Shown: positions 7,809 through 17,088, counted from the stretch's first letter. The stretch is DNA of 64,000 bases from Microbispora corallina (GCF_016863035.1 NZ_BOOC01000006.1:62001-126000), one strand, 5' to 3'. Numbers and translations: made by a program. The notes: generated from the letters alone by a model not told the origin.

Positions 7809-9419
7809 CTACCCCCGCCTCCGATGCCTTCCGCCCATCCTTCTCACCGCAAGTGTGGCGGGAACGAGGCCCGTCGTCACCATGCCGAGGGCGAGAGCGC
7901 CCATCGGGGCCGCCGAGGGGTCGGAGGAGGGCGGCGCGCTGGTCAGCCGCGGCGTGTCCGGGGTGGACGGCTGCGTCGAGACGGTGGGGGTCGAGCTCGG
8001 CGTCGTCCGGGTGGGCGACGGCTGCGCGGTCGGGCGGGTGGTCGGCGACGGGTCGCCGGGCAGGTTGGCCGTGACCGTGGGGTCGGGTTTCGGGGCGGTC
8101 GGCGAGGGCGCCGGCTTCTTCGTCGGCTTGGCCGTGGGCTTCGGCGTCGGCTTGCGGGTGGGCTTGGGCGTCGGCCGCGCTGTGGGCCGCGCGGTCGGCG
8201 TGGGCGCGGGGGGAGCGGCGGTGGTCGCCGGCGCGGCCGTCGGCGTCTTCGAGGCCGGGGGCTTGGTCGGCTCCTCCGACGGGGTGTCCTCCGGCGTCGG
8301 CTCGTCCTCGGGCTCGGTGGTCACCGGGTCGGCCGTCGTCGGAGCCGCCGGCGTGGGGGAGTCGACCGTGGTGCCCGCCTGGAGCGTGGTCCCGCTGACG
8401 GAGTTGACGAGGGCCGCCGTCCCTCCCGCGATCACGCACATGGCGACCAGTGTGAGGCCGATCTTCATGCCGGCCCGCCCGAGCAGGCCGCCCAGCCTGG
8501 TCTCGGCCACGGTGGTCGAGACCTCGGGAGGCTCCTCGGCGAGCGGGAAGAACGGCACCAGCAGGCCGGCCAGCGCCGCCAGGCGCCGGCGGCCCCGGTC
8601 CTCCCACGCCGGGCCGTACGTTCCGGCGGCGATCTCCTCGAGCTCGCCGAGGAACTCCTCGGCCGACCGCGGGCGGTCCTCCGGCCGCTTGGCCATGCCG
8701 CGCTCGATCAGGCCGCGCAGCGGCGGCGGCACCTCGTCGACCGGGGGCGGGGTGGCCTGGTGCTGGCGGGCCAGCGCGGCGAGGTTCTGCGCCCGGAAGG
8801 GCCGCCCGCCCGTGAGGCACTCGAAGAACACCACGGTCGCGGCGTACACGTCGGTCGCCGGGCCCGCCTGGCCGCCCGTCCACTGCTCCGGGGCCATGTA
8901 CGGCGGGGTGCCGGCGGCGTGCACGCCCTGCCCGGCCTGGGCCGCGATCCCGAAGTCGACGAGCTTGCTGTTGCCGTCGGACTCGATCATGACGTTCTCG
9001 GGCTTGTAGTCCCGGTGGACGACGCCGATCTCGTGGGCCCCGGCGAGCCCGAGGAGGGATCCCTTGAGCACCGCGAGCGCCGCCTCCGGGCCGGTGGGGC
9101 CCTCCGAGCGCAGCATCGCGCGCAGCGACACGCCGTCGATCAGCTCCATGACGATCGCGGCGCCCTGAGGGGCCTCGACGTACTCGTAGAACCGGGCGGC
9201 GTGCGGGTTGACGTCCATCGCGGCCAGCAGCCGGGCCTCGTGCCGGAACCTGGCGACGAAGTGGAGGTCCGACATCAGCTCCGCGGACAGATACTTGATC
9301 GCCACGAGCACGTCGTCGGGGTCGTGGCGGGCGAGCACCACCCGCCCCGCGCCGCCAGAACCGAGCTCACGGATCTCCGTGTAGCCGGGGACACGCCAGG
9401 CGCCTGTCTGGCCGTACAT
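7809..9419 (-). CDS. membrane Ser/Thr protein kinase (PknB-like)
   Basis: A 536-residue kinase. Residues 10-265 carry the glycine loop ELGSGGAGRVVLA, the ATP lysine in VAIKYL, the catalytic loop HRDYKPENV (Tyr replacing the usual Leu), DFG in KLVDFGIAA and APE in PPYMAPEQW. A membrane segment near residue 330 (IGLTLVAMCVIAGGTAALV) is followed by about 170 residues of Pro/Thr/Lys low-complexity sequence and a second hydrophobic stretch near the C terminus (MGALALGMVTTGLVPATLAV), which gives either a wall-spanning stalk or a hairpin. It is immediately upstream of the pseudokinase and has its own likely promoter. Confidence 0.88.
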   Translation of the reverse strand: MYGQTGAWRVPGYTEIRELGSGGAGRVVLARHDPDDVLVAIKYLSAELMSDLHFVARFRHEARLLAAMDVNPHAARFYEYVEAPQGAAIVMELIDGVSLRAMLRSEGPTGPEAALAVLKGSLLGLAGAHEIGVVHRDYKPENVMIESDGNSKLVDFGIAAQAGQGVHAAGTPPYMAPEQWTGGQAGPATDVYAATVVFFECLTGGRPFRAQNLAALARQHQATPPPVDEVPPPLRGLIERGMAKRPEDRPRSAEEFLGELEEIAAGTYGPAWEDRGRRRLAALAGLLVPFFPLAEEPPEVSTTVAETRLGGLLGRAGMKIGLTLVAMCVIAGGTAALVNSVSGTTLQAGTTVDSPTPAAPTTADPVTTEPEDEPTPEDTPSEEPTKPPASKTPTAAPATTAAPPAPTPTARPTARPTPKPTRKPTPKPTAKPTKKPAPSPTAPKPDPTVTANLPGDPSPTTRPTAQPSPTRTTPSSTPTVSTQPSTPDTPRLTSAPPSSDPSAAPMGALALGMVTTGLVPATLAVRRMGGRHRRRG

Positions 9420-9495
9420 ACGGTCTCCTCATCGCCTGGGCCCCCCGCCGTGGACGAGAACGTAGCTTAGTGACGCCTGAGGCGGAGGGTCGAAA

Positions 9496-9525
9496 AGTCA
9501 TGAAACAGTCGTGGATTCGTGTCAA
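9496..9525 (-). promoter_or_regulatory. sigma-70-like promoter of the first kinase gene
   Basis: On the minus strand TTGACA (9520-9525) and ATGACT (9496-9501) are separated by 18 bases, about 75 bases before the kinase start. The -35 overlaps the stop codon of the upstream kinase gene, so the downstream kinase, pseudokinase and DUF2510 genes could be expressed separately. Confidence 0.45.
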
Positions 9526-11710
9526 GCGCCCGCGGTCCCGCAGGCGGCCGTCTTCTTGGTCAGCGTCGACGCGCCGCCGGGCGCCGCGGGGACGGTGGCG
9601 GCCCGCACGCCCCAGGCCGTCGCGCAGGGCAGGCGCGGGTAGGCGAACGTCTGCGTGACCGTGTACGACGTCTTGCCGGAGAGCGTCACGGTCTGGGTGC
9701 CGGCGGCCTTCCCGGCCAGGAGCCAGGTCAGGGTGAGCCGCACCTGCTTGGCGTTCGCGGTGACGACGGCGACGGTCGCGGTGGCGGCGGTCCCGGTGCG
9801 CGCGAGGCCTTTCACGGTGACGGACGTCACGGCCGCCGGGCAGTCGACGGCGACGCTCCGGGTGACCGCGCCGCCGGGCGCCGCCGGGTCGGTGGACGCC
9901 GTGAAGGCGACCTTCTGCCCGCACACCCGCTGAGGGAAGGCGAACGAGAGCGTCCGGGTGTAGGACGTCTTGCCGGACAGCCCCACGTCCTGGCGGCCGG
10001 TGGCGCCGTTCGGCGCGGAGAACTCCCCGATCAGCCGGACGAGCCCGGGCCCGTCGGCGGTGACGCGCACCGTGGCGGCCGCCGTCTTCGCGCCGGTCAC
10101 GGTGAACGCGGTGACGTCGAGGCCGGTCACGGCGGTGGGGCAGGCCGGGACGGCCGCCGTGCCCGCGTGGGCGCCGGAGTCCGGGTCCGTGGACGCGGTG
10201 ATCCCCCACGTGCCGGAGCACGGCCGGGCGCCGAGATCGTGGGAGACCGCCTGCGTGTAGCGGGTCGCGCCCTTCAGCGTGAGCGTCTCGGTGGCCCTCA
10301 CCGCGCCGTTCACGGTGAAGCGCACGGTCAGCGTGACCTTCGCGGTCCCGCTCGTCGTGACGGTGACGGTGCCGTGCCCCACGGCGGGGGAGGTGCGCGC
10401 CCCCGCCGGCAGCGACAGGCCGCCCACCTGCGCGGCGAGCACCTTCGTCGCGGGGGACGGCTTCGGGTGGCTCGGCGACGGGCTCGGGGAGTGCGCCGGC
10501 CGCGGGCTGGGCGGCGGGGCGCCCTCCGAGTGGGCCGGGGACGGCGGAGGCGACGCGGCCGGGGACGCCGGCGCCGACGGGGAGTCCGGCGGCGACTGCT
10601 GCGGCGTCGCGGTGGCCGGCTCCGAGGGCGTGGCCGGGGACGCGACCGGGGAGGCCGGCGCGGCCGCGTGCGAGGCGGACCCCCGGACCCCGCCGCGCCC
10701 AGGGCGTAGGCGCTGACCCCGCCCCCCGCGAGCACGAGCAGCGCGGCCCCGGCGACGAGCCGCACCCGGGTGCGCCGGAACGGCCGCAGGACGGTCCGCG
10801 CCAGCGAGGTGGAGAACTCGACCGGCTCCTGCCGGTTGAGCGGGAAGGCGGCCGCCAGCGCGGCGGCGAGCGCGGCCAGCTTCCGGCGGCCCCGCTCCTC
10901 CCAGTCCGCGCCGTACGCGGCGGTCGCGACCTCGTCCAGGTCGGCCACGAGCACGGCGGCGCTCGCCGGGCGCAGTGCCGGGTCCTTGGCCAGACCCCGC
11001 TCGACGAGCCCGCGCACCGGCTCGGGCACCTCGTCGAGGGGGATCGCCGCCGTCTGGTGCTGGTGCCGCAGCGCCGCCCCGTCGTCGGCCCGGTACGGCC
11101 GGTGGCCGGTCAGGCACTCGAAGAAGACGACGGTCGCGGCGTACACGTCGGACGCCGGGGAGGGGGCGAGCCCGATCCACTGCTCCGGGGCCATGTACGG
11201 CGGGGTGCCGGCGGGGCTGGTGGCCCCCTCGGCGCGGACGGCCACGCCGAAGTCGGCGAGCTTGCTCGTCCCGTCGCCCTGGACGAGCACGTTCTCGGGC
11301 TTGTAGTCCCGGTGGACGACCCCCGATTCGTGGGCCGCGGACAGGCCGAGCAGCGAGCCCTTGAGCACGGCCAGCGCGGCCTCCGGCCCGGTCGGGCCGT
11401 GCTCGTTCAGGAGCGCCCGCAGGGTGGCGCCGTTGACCAGCTCCATGACGATCGCCGCGCCGTGGCCCGTCTCGACGTACTCGTAGAGCTGGACCACGTG
11501 GGGGTCCTCCAGCTCGACGAGGAGGCGGGCCTCCTGGCGGAACCGTTCGAGGAAGCCGGGCTCGGCGCGCAGGGCGTCGGACAGGTACTTGACGGCCACG
11601 TGGGACCCGGACGCCTCATGGAGGGCCAGGACGACGCGGCCGCCGCCGCCCGCGCCGAGCTCGCGGACCACCGCGTAGCCCGGCACGTTCCAATGGCCGG
11701 CGGCACTCAT
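9522..11710 (-). pseudogene. membrane Ser/Thr kinase with Ig-like outer repeats, interrupted by one frameshift
   Basis: The start at 11710 (GGGAGG 6 bases upstream) opens a kinase domain with ELGAGGGGRVVLA, VAVKYL, HRDYKPENV, KLADFGVAV and PPYMAPEQW, then a membrane helix (LVAGAALLVLAGGGVSAYAL). After that the frame turns into Arg-rich nonsense, while the next frame continues with a Ser/Pro linker and three tandem Ig-like repeats of about 100 residues, each with a cysteine near its end, to a stop at 9522. The switch lies in the five-C run at 10680-10684; one extra base would restore a 729-residue protein (GAAGSGGSASHAAAP across the join). It may be a sequencing error, a phase-variable tract or a true lesion; the kinase and membrane part alone is intact. 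Confidence 0.8.
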
Positions 11711-11768
11711 CGAAGCCTCCCGTGAGAACAGGTTGGCCCAAAGTGTGCCGAAACATCCGTGGTGCTCG

Positions 11769-12407
11769 CTATCCCCTGTTGCGGATGTGCTCGGGGATCG
11801 GAATCCCGGGCGGCAGCGCCGGGTCGGGCTCGGGGGTCCCCCAGGACACGACGAGCGGCAGCACACCGGCCCAGATGGGGAGGGCGTAGTCCTCGTCGTC
11901 GTCCTTCGGCGGGCCCTGCCGCGTCTTCACCGAGGCCTCCTCCAGCGAGACGGCGGCCACGGCGGTGGCCGCGAGCTCCTTGCGGTCGGGGAGCCGCAGG
12001 GCGTCCCACTGGCCGGGGGCGAGCTGCTCCGTGATCGCCCGCAGCCCCTCCATCCGCTCGGCGGGGTCCTCGACGACCCGCAGGGTGCCGTAGATCATGG
12101 CGGAGCGGTAGTTGACCGAGTGGTGGAAGGTGGAGCGGGCCAGGACGACCCCGTCGACGTGCGTCACGGTGACGCAGACGGGGGCGCCGGCCGCCTCGCG
12201 CAGGGAGCGGGCCCCGGTGGAGCCGTGGAGGTAGAGCGTGTCCCCCACCCGGCCGTACCCCGTGGGGATCACCATCGGCGAGCCGCCGGCCACGAGCCCG
12301 AGGTGGCAGACGAGCCCGGCGTCGAGCACGGCGTAGAGGTCGGCGCGGTCGGTCCGTCCGCGCTCCTTCGAGCGGTTCAGGGTGGTACGGGCGGTTGTGG
12401 AGAGCAT
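11769..12407 (-). CDS. pyridoxamine 5'-phosphate oxidase family FMN-binding protein
   Basis: A 212-residue split-barrel protein of the nitroimidazole-resistance/PNPOx-like group. The barrel signature includes CHLGLVAGGSPMVIPTGYGR, LYLHGSTGARSL and VTVTHVDGVVLARSTFHHSV. These proteins bind FMN or related flavins and reduce or bind small molecules; the substrate is not known. It diverges from a MocR/PdxR-type regulator across 68 bases, an arrangement typical of regulator and target, which suggests control by pyridoxal phosphate or an amine. The kinase gene starts 58 bases downstream. Confidence 0.85.
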   Translation of the reverse strand: MLSTTARTTLNRSKERGRTDRADLYAVLDAGLVCHLGLVAGGSPMVIPTGYGRVGDTLYLHGSTGARSLREAAGAPVCVTVTHVDGVVLARSTFHHSVNYRSAMIYGTLRVVEDPAERMEGLRAITEQLAPGQWDALRLPDRKELAATAVAAVSLEEASVKTRQGPPKDDDEDYALPIWAGVLPLVVSWGTPEPDPALPPGIPIPEHIRNRG

Positions 12408-12425
12408 GTCCGTTACGTTAGGCGC

Positions 12426-12476
12426 AAGTGGACCGGCGGAACACGTCCACTTCCGGCAGCTCTCGGGAGACCACTT
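12426..12476. promoter_or_regulatory. three-half-site operator between the FMN-binding gene and the MocR-type gene
   Basis: AAGTGGAC (12426-12433) and GTCCACTT (12445-12452) form an inverted repeat with an 11-base gap. A second copy in the same direction as the latter, GACCACTT, is at 12469-12476. MocR-type proteins bind repeated half-sites upstream of the genes they control, so this is a good candidate for autoregulation and control of the divergent gene. Confidence 0.6.
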
Positions 12477-13870
12477 TGCGCGCGCACATCGACCTTCCCC
12501 TGGTCGTCGACCGGTCGTCGCCGGTGCCTCTCGCCGTCCAGGTGGGCGGCCAGCTCCGCGAGGCGATGCGGACCGGCGCCCTCAAGGACGGCGAGCGGCT
12601 GCCGTCCACGCGCGGCCTGGCCGCGCTGCTCGGCGTCAGCCGCACCGTCGTCACCGACGCCTACCAGCAGCTGTACGCCGAGGGATGGCTCGACGGCCGG
12701 CACGGCTCGGGGACGTACGTGGCCGAGGGGACGTCCGGCCACCCCGAGGGCCCCGCAGTGGGAACCGTCCCCGCCGCGCGGACCGTGCCCGCGTCCCGCC
12801 CCCGGCCCGACGGCCTGATCGACCTGCGGCCCGGGCGGCCGTGGGTGCACGACCACGACCGGGCGGCCTGGCGGCGCGCCTGGCGCTCGGCCGGCGACCT
12901 GCCGCTCGACGACGCCCCCGACCCGTACGGCCGGCCGGAGCTGCGCGAGCTGCTCGCCGAGCACCTGCGGCGGGCCAGGGCCGTCCCGGTGGGGGCGGGC
13001 GACGTCATGGTCACGCGGGGCACCGGCAACGGGCTCGACCTCATCGCCGCGACCCTCCTCGGCCCGGGGGCGCGGGCGGGGGTCGAGGAGCCGGGCTACC
13101 GCAAGGCGCGCACCGTCTTCGCGGGCCGGGGCGCGGAGATCGTCCCGTGCCCGGTGGACGACCAGGGCGTGATCGTCGAGGCGCTGCCCGACGACCTGCG
13201 GGTGCTGTACACGACGCCCGCCCACCAGTACCCGGTGGGCGGGCGGCTGCCGATCCCGCGCAGGGAGCGCCTGCTCGCCTGGGCCCGCCGCACCGGCGCC
13301 ATGATCGTCGAGGACGACTACGACGCCGAGTTCCGCTACGACGTCGCGCCGCTGCCCGCGCTGTACGGCCTCGACCCCGCCCGTGTGGTGCTGCTCGGCA
13401 CGCTGTCGAAGTCGCTCAGCCCCGACGTCGGGGTGGGCTGGCTCGTGGCCGCGGGGCCGCTGCTCGACCGGGTGGCCCGGCGGCGTGAGGAGCTGACCGA
13501 CCGCACGCCCGGCCCGGTCCAGGCCGCCGTGGCCACGATGCTGGCCCGCGGCGACCTCGACCGGCACCTGCGGCGGACGCGGCTGGAGTACGCCCGCCGC
13601 CGGGCCGCCATCGTCGAGGCGCTCGGGCCGCTCGTCCACGGCGACACCGCCGGACTGCACGTCATGATCGAGGTGCCGGCGGCGGCGCTCCCGGGCCTGG
13701 TGGAGCGGGCGCGGGAGCGCGGCGTGCTGCTGGACGCGACCGACCGCCACCACCACGGGCCGCCGCGGGTGCACGGCCTCGTGCTGGGGTACGGCTCGGT
13801 GTCCCTCGCCGACGTGCGCCGGGGGTGCGAGGTGATCCGGGAGCTTATATCACCCGTTCCAGGAGCCTGA
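12476..13870 (+). CDS. MocR/PdxR-type regulator (GntR HTH fused to aminotransferase fold)
   Basis: A 464-residue regulator. The N-terminal GntR winged helix (LPLVVDRSSPVPLAVQVGGQ to YVAEG, residues 5-80) is joined by a linker to a fold-type I aminotransferase domain with the PLP lysine in LLGTLSKSLSPDVGVGW and the VEDDYDAEFRY motif. Such proteins bind PLP and often an amine, and switch DNA binding accordingly. I chose the TTG at 12476, with GGGAGA five bases upstream; the GTG at 12428 would start inside the proposed operator and add 16 residues outside the family's domain. The 3' end overlaps the convergent gene by 26 bases. Confidence 0.88.
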   Translation: MRAHIDLPLVVDRSSPVPLAVQVGGQLREAMRTGALKDGERLPSTRGLAALLGVSRTVVTDAYQQLYAEGWLDGRHGSGTYVAEGTSGHPEGPAVGTVPAARTVPASRPRPDGLIDLRPGRPWVHDHDRAAWRRAWRSAGDLPLDDAPDPYGRPELRELLAEHLRRARAVPVGAGDVMVTRGTGNGLDLIAATLLGPGARAGVEEPGYRKARTVFAGRGAEIVPCPVDDQGVIVEALPDDLRVLYTTPAHQYPVGGRLPIPRRERLLAWARRTGAMIVEDDYDAEFRYDVAPLPALYGLDPARVVLLGTLSKSLSPDVGVGWLVAAGPLLDRVARRREELTDRTPGPVQAAVATMLARGDLDRHLRRTRLEYARRRAAIVEALGPLVHGDTAGLHVMIEVPAAALPGLVERARERGVLLDATDRHHHGPPRVHGLVLGYGSVSLADVRRGCEVIRELISPVPGA

Positions 13871-14447
13871 AGTCCTCCCTGGGCCGGGGCACGTCGACCC
13901 GCAGCCCCTCCTCGCCGACGATCCGCGCGATGTCGATCGACCCGGGGTCGCCGTCCCGGGTCCCCGGCACCTGCGAGTGGCCGAAGTGCCCGCCGCGCGC
14001 CCACAGCCGGCCGCTGCGCGTGGCCACCAGCGAGTGGGGGTACGGCAGGGGCGGGCCGGCCGGCCAGCGGCGGGGGACGCCCCACGAGTCCAGCCAGGCC
14101 AGGATGTCGTCGAGCCCGTCGAGCTTGGTGTCCGTGAACGGCTCCTGGGCGGAGCCGACGACTTGGATCTGCACGCAGACCCGCCCGTTCCTGCCCCTAT
14201 CACCGGCGAGGCCGCCGGCCGCCCGCATCGGCGGGAGCACCTGGACGATCTCCCCGGTCACCGGGTTCCACACCAGATGCGGAGGGCGTTTCAGCTGGAT
14301 GAGCCGCTGTGCGACGGATCTGGCCGAGACCGCCTGGGGATCGGCGGGCCAGATGAACCAGACGACCCGTGGCGCTCCGCCGAGCATCGCTCCGGAGTCC
14401 TCGGGCGAGGGAAGTCGGCTGGCGCCGGGCAGCCATGCTTGGGCCAC
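13845..14447 (-). CDS. amidase-like protein (N-acetylmuramoyl-L-alanine amidase fold suspected)
   Basis: A 200-residue protein without a signal peptide. The pattern HLVWNPVTGEIVQVLPPMRA, then NGRVCVQIQVVG, then WPAGPPLP and finally GHFGHSQVPGTRDGDPGSID resembles the Amidase_2/PGRP fold: a zinc-type His in the first strand and the H-x-Q-V-P...DPG.ID ending common in actinomycete and phage amidases. I cannot confirm the full zinc triad by eye. It ends inside the 3' end of the convergent MocR gene. Confidence 0.5.
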   Translation of the reverse strand: MAQAWLPGASRLPSPEDSGAMLGGAPRVVWFIWPADPQAVSARSVAQRLIQLKRPPHLVWNPVTGEIVQVLPPMRAAGGLAGDRGRNGRVCVQIQVVGSAQEPFTDTKLDGLDDILAWLDSWGVPRRWPAGPPLPYPHSLVATRSGRLWARGGHFGHSQVPGTRDGDPGSIDIARIVGEEGLRVDVPRPREDFRLLERVI

Positions 14448-14522
14448 AATGCCCCCTCAAATCCTCGGTCGCGTCGTTTTTCCCCTTTCGAGCTCCCGCT
14501 GACACCTCGCGACGCCTGATTG

Positions 14523-15317
14523 TTACTGGCGGGTGGCGATCCTCCGCGCGCTCCGGCGGCCGCCCCGCACGACCGCGTAACCCCTGGTGAGAATGCGTTC
14601 CCTGAGATACACGAGGGGAACGCCGCGGCCCTCGACGGCCATCCGGAAGCGGGCCGCCGTGGTGGTCCGGCCGACCGTGAGCCGGGGGACGTCGAACATC
14701 CCGTGGCGGCCCCCGGCGAGCGCGTTGTCCACCGAGCAGGCCGCCCGGTAGCCCGCCCTGCAGACCTCCTCGCGCACCCGGGCGCTCGAGTAGCCGTACG
14801 GGTAGGCCATGGTGGTCACCGGGCGCCCCAGCCGGTCCTCCAGCAGGGCCTTGTTGCGCCTCAGCTCCTCCCGCAGCGCGCCGGCGGGCAGCTGGTCGAG
14901 CTGGGGATGGCTGTGGCTGTGCCCGGCGATCTCCATCCCGTGGTCGGCCGCCTCCCGCACCTGCGACCAGCTCAGCGTGCGGTCGAGCGGGCGGCCCGCC
15001 GCGTCGCCGCCGGCGTCGCTGACCCACCCGGTGGTGAGGAACACCGTGCTCGGGAGGCCCAGCCGGTCGAGGACCGGCAGCGCCTGCGCGTGGAAGTCCT
15101 CGTACCCGTCGTCGAACGTGATCACGACCGGCCGGGCGGGCAGCCGTCCCTCCTCCAGCGCGGCCACCAGGCCGCCGAAGGTCAGCGGAGTGAACCCGCC
15201 CTCCTTCAGGTACGCCATCTGGTCGGCGAAGTCCCCCGGCCGTACGGCGTGGGGGCGGGTGGCGGGGGTCGGCCGGTCGGTGACCGAGTGGTACATCAGG
15301 ACGGGCACCCGCGTCAT
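14523..15317 (-). CDS. polysaccharide deacetylase (NodB/CE4 family)
   Basis: A 264-residue metal-dependent deacetylase. The NodB domain shows ITFDDGYEDFHAQALPVLDR (catalytic and metal Asp), HSHSHPQLDQL (metal His pair) and MAYPYGYSS. It removes acetyl or similar groups from a cell-surface glycan or glycolipid. No signal peptide is seen, so it may act on a cytoplasmic or membrane-bound precursor. Its ATG overlaps the stop of the upstream glycosyltransferase (ATGA). Confidence 0.88.
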   Translation of the reverse strand: MTRVPVLMYHSVTDRPTPATRPHAVRPGDFADQMAYLKEGGFTPLTFGGLVAALEEGRLPARPVVITFDDGYEDFHAQALPVLDRLGLPSTVFLTTGWVSDAGGDAAGRPLDRTLSWSQVREAADHGMEIAGHSHSHPQLDQLPAGALREELRRNKALLEDRLGRPVTTMAYPYGYSSARVREEVCRAGYRAACSVDNALAGGRHGMFDVPRLTVGRTTTAARFRMAVEGRGVPLVYLRERILTRGYAVVRGGRRSARRIATRQ

Positions 15318-16261
15318 GACCGCGCCTTCATGCGGGCGGTGCCGAGCACGTACCCCCAGGTCGTCCAGGCCAGGCCGACGACGATGGCGCCGGCGCGGCC
15401 GAGCCCGGCCACGTCGCCCCGCAGGGCGTCGCCGAGACCGCGCAGCACGCCGAGCGGCAGTGTCCTGAACGTGTAGCTCCGCTCGCTCGACAGCCCGTCC
15501 CCGGCGCCGACGCTGTTGGTCACCAGCGCCTTCGACAGGCCCTCGGCGAAGCAGCGCGACCGGAAGTACGCGAAGCGGGACCGGGCGGGGGAGACCTTGT
15601 GGCCGATGGCCGCCCCGGGCTCGAACAGCATGACCGAGCCCGGCCTGCGCTGCGACAGCCGGATGCAGAACTCGGTCTCCTCGCAGCCCAGCGGCCTGCT
15701 CCTGCGGCCCTGCACGTTGCGCCCGATCTGCGTGCTGAAGCCGCCGACCCCGCCGATCACCTCGCGGAGGAAGGCCGCGTTGCCGCCCATCACGTTGCGG
15801 ATGGGGGCCCGCTCGACCGGCATGCCCCGGTAGGTGCACCCCACCGTCCAGTCGAACTCCTCGGGGAACCAGCGGGGGCGCTCACCCGTCGCCCACAGGG
15901 GCCGGGTCAGGCCGCCCACCCCGACGACCGCCGGGCCGGAGGCGAAGGCGTCCTCGAACGCGGCCAGCCACTCGGGCGAGGCCACCGCGTCGTCGTCGAG
16001 GAAGGCCACCACGTCGCCGGTGGCCGCCTCGGTCCCCGTGTTCTTGCCGCCCGACAGCCCCCGCTCGTGGGCGTTCTCCAGCACCACGACGTCCGGGTAC
16101 TCCCGCTTCAGCCGCAGATGGAGGTCCGGGTTGTGGTCCACCACGAGGATCAGCTCGTGCGGCTCCCGCCGCTGGGCGCGCACCGACTCGACGGCCGCCC
16201 GGATGTCGTCCCAGCGGTCCTCGGTGTAGACGCAGACGACGACGGAGATCCGCAGCGTCAT
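15314..16261 (-). CDS. glycosyltransferase family 2
   Basis: A 315-residue GT-A enzyme. The nucleotide-binding N terminus ISVVVCVYTEDRWDDIRAAV, the metal-binding VVAFLDDDAVASPEWL (DXD type) and the acceptor-side GGNAAFLREVIGGVGGF are visible, and a short hydrophobic C-terminal segment may tether it to the membrane. It probably adds a sugar to a lipid carrier or surface glycan, together with the second GT2 and the deacetylase in the same unit. Overlaps both neighbours by ATGA. Confidence 0.88.
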   Translation of the reverse strand: MTLRISVVVCVYTEDRWDDIRAAVESVRAQRREPHELILVVDHNPDLHLRLKREYPDVVVLENAHERGLSGGKNTGTEAATGDVVAFLDDDAVASPEWLAAFEDAFASGPAVVGVGGLTRPLWATGERPRWFPEEFDWTVGCTYRGMPVERAPIRNVMGGNAAFLREVIGGVGGFSTQIGRNVQGRRSRPLGCEETEFCIRLSQRRPGSVMLFEPGAAIGHKVSPARSRFAYFRSRCFAEGLSKALVTNSVGAGDGLSSERSYTFRTLPLGVLRGLGDALRGDVAGLGRAGAIVVGLAWTTWGYVLGTARMKARS

Positions 16262-17088
16262 GCCGCGCCCTTGTCGGCGGCCGCGGCCGCAGCGGGCACC
16301 GGGACGGGCCGGGGGACGCGCCGCCACTCGCGGACGATCGTGCGCAGCACGCGCAGGCCGTCGCGGACGGCGCGCAGGTTGCTCTCCCCGTGGATGCGGC
16401 AGCGCTCGTGGCTCGGCACCTCGTGCACCCGCAGCCCGGCGCGGGCGGCCCGGATGTTCATCAGCGTCTCTACCTCGAAGCCCTCGCAGTCGAGGTCGAG
16501 AAGCGGCAGGTGACGTGCCCAGAAGGCGTTGTATCCGTAGCAGAGGTCGGTGTAGCGGGTGCCGTAGAGCCAGTTGACGATCGTGCGCAGCACGGTGTTG
16601 CCGAACCGGCGGTTGAAGGTCAGGTCGTCGCTGCCGCCGCCCGCGATGTACCGGGAGCCCTTGGCGAAGTCCGCGCCGCTGACGAGGGCGCTGACGAACT
16701 GGATGATCTCCCGGCCGTCCGTCGAGCCGTCGGCGTCGATCATCACGATGATCTCACCGGTGCAGGCGGCGAAGCCCTCGGCGAGCGCGTCGCCCTTGCC
16801 CCGCCCGCGCTGGTGCACGACGCGGAGGTTGGGACGCAGCCGCCGGGCGACCGCCACCGTGTCGTCGGACGAGTGGCCGTCGACCAGGACCACCTCGTGG
16901 ACCCACTGGGGGAGCGTGGCGAAGACGTGCGGCAGGTTCTCCGCCTCGTTCATCGCGGGGATGACGACGCTCACCGTCGGGGCGACGGCGAGATGGGGAC
17001 CGAGCGGCGTGTAGCGGTCGACAGCCGGCAGCGACCGCAGCGTGGCGAACTGCGACTTGACACCGTGCTCGGTGATCTCGGGACTCAT
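16258..17088 (-). CDS. glycosyltransferase family 2, dolichyl-phosphate mannose synthase-like
   Basis: A 276-residue GT2 of the DPM1/UgtP-like polyprenyl-phosphate branch: VSVVIPAMNEAENLPHVFAT, VVLVDGHSSDDTV, RGRGKGDALAEGF, IIVMIDADGSTDG and CYGYNAFWARHLP. It lacks C-terminal membrane helices, so it is the soluble type that loads a sugar onto a polyprenyl phosphate. First gene of a three-gene overlapping unit with the second GT2 and the deacetylase, which points to one modification pathway for a surface glycan. Confidence 0.88.
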   Translation of the reverse strand: MSPEITEHGVKSQFATLRSLPAVDRYTPLGPHLAVAPTVSVVIPAMNEAENLPHVFATLPQWVHEVVLVDGHSSDDTVAVARRLRPNLRVVHQRGRGKGDALAEGFAACTGEIIVMIDADGSTDGREIIQFVSALVSGADFAKGSRYIAGGGSDDLTFNRRFGNTVLRTIVNWLYGTRYTDLCYGYNAFWARHLPLLDLDCEGFEVETLMNIRAARAGLRVHEVPSHERCRIHGESNLRAVRDGLRVLRTIVREWRRVPRPVPVPAAAAAADKGAA

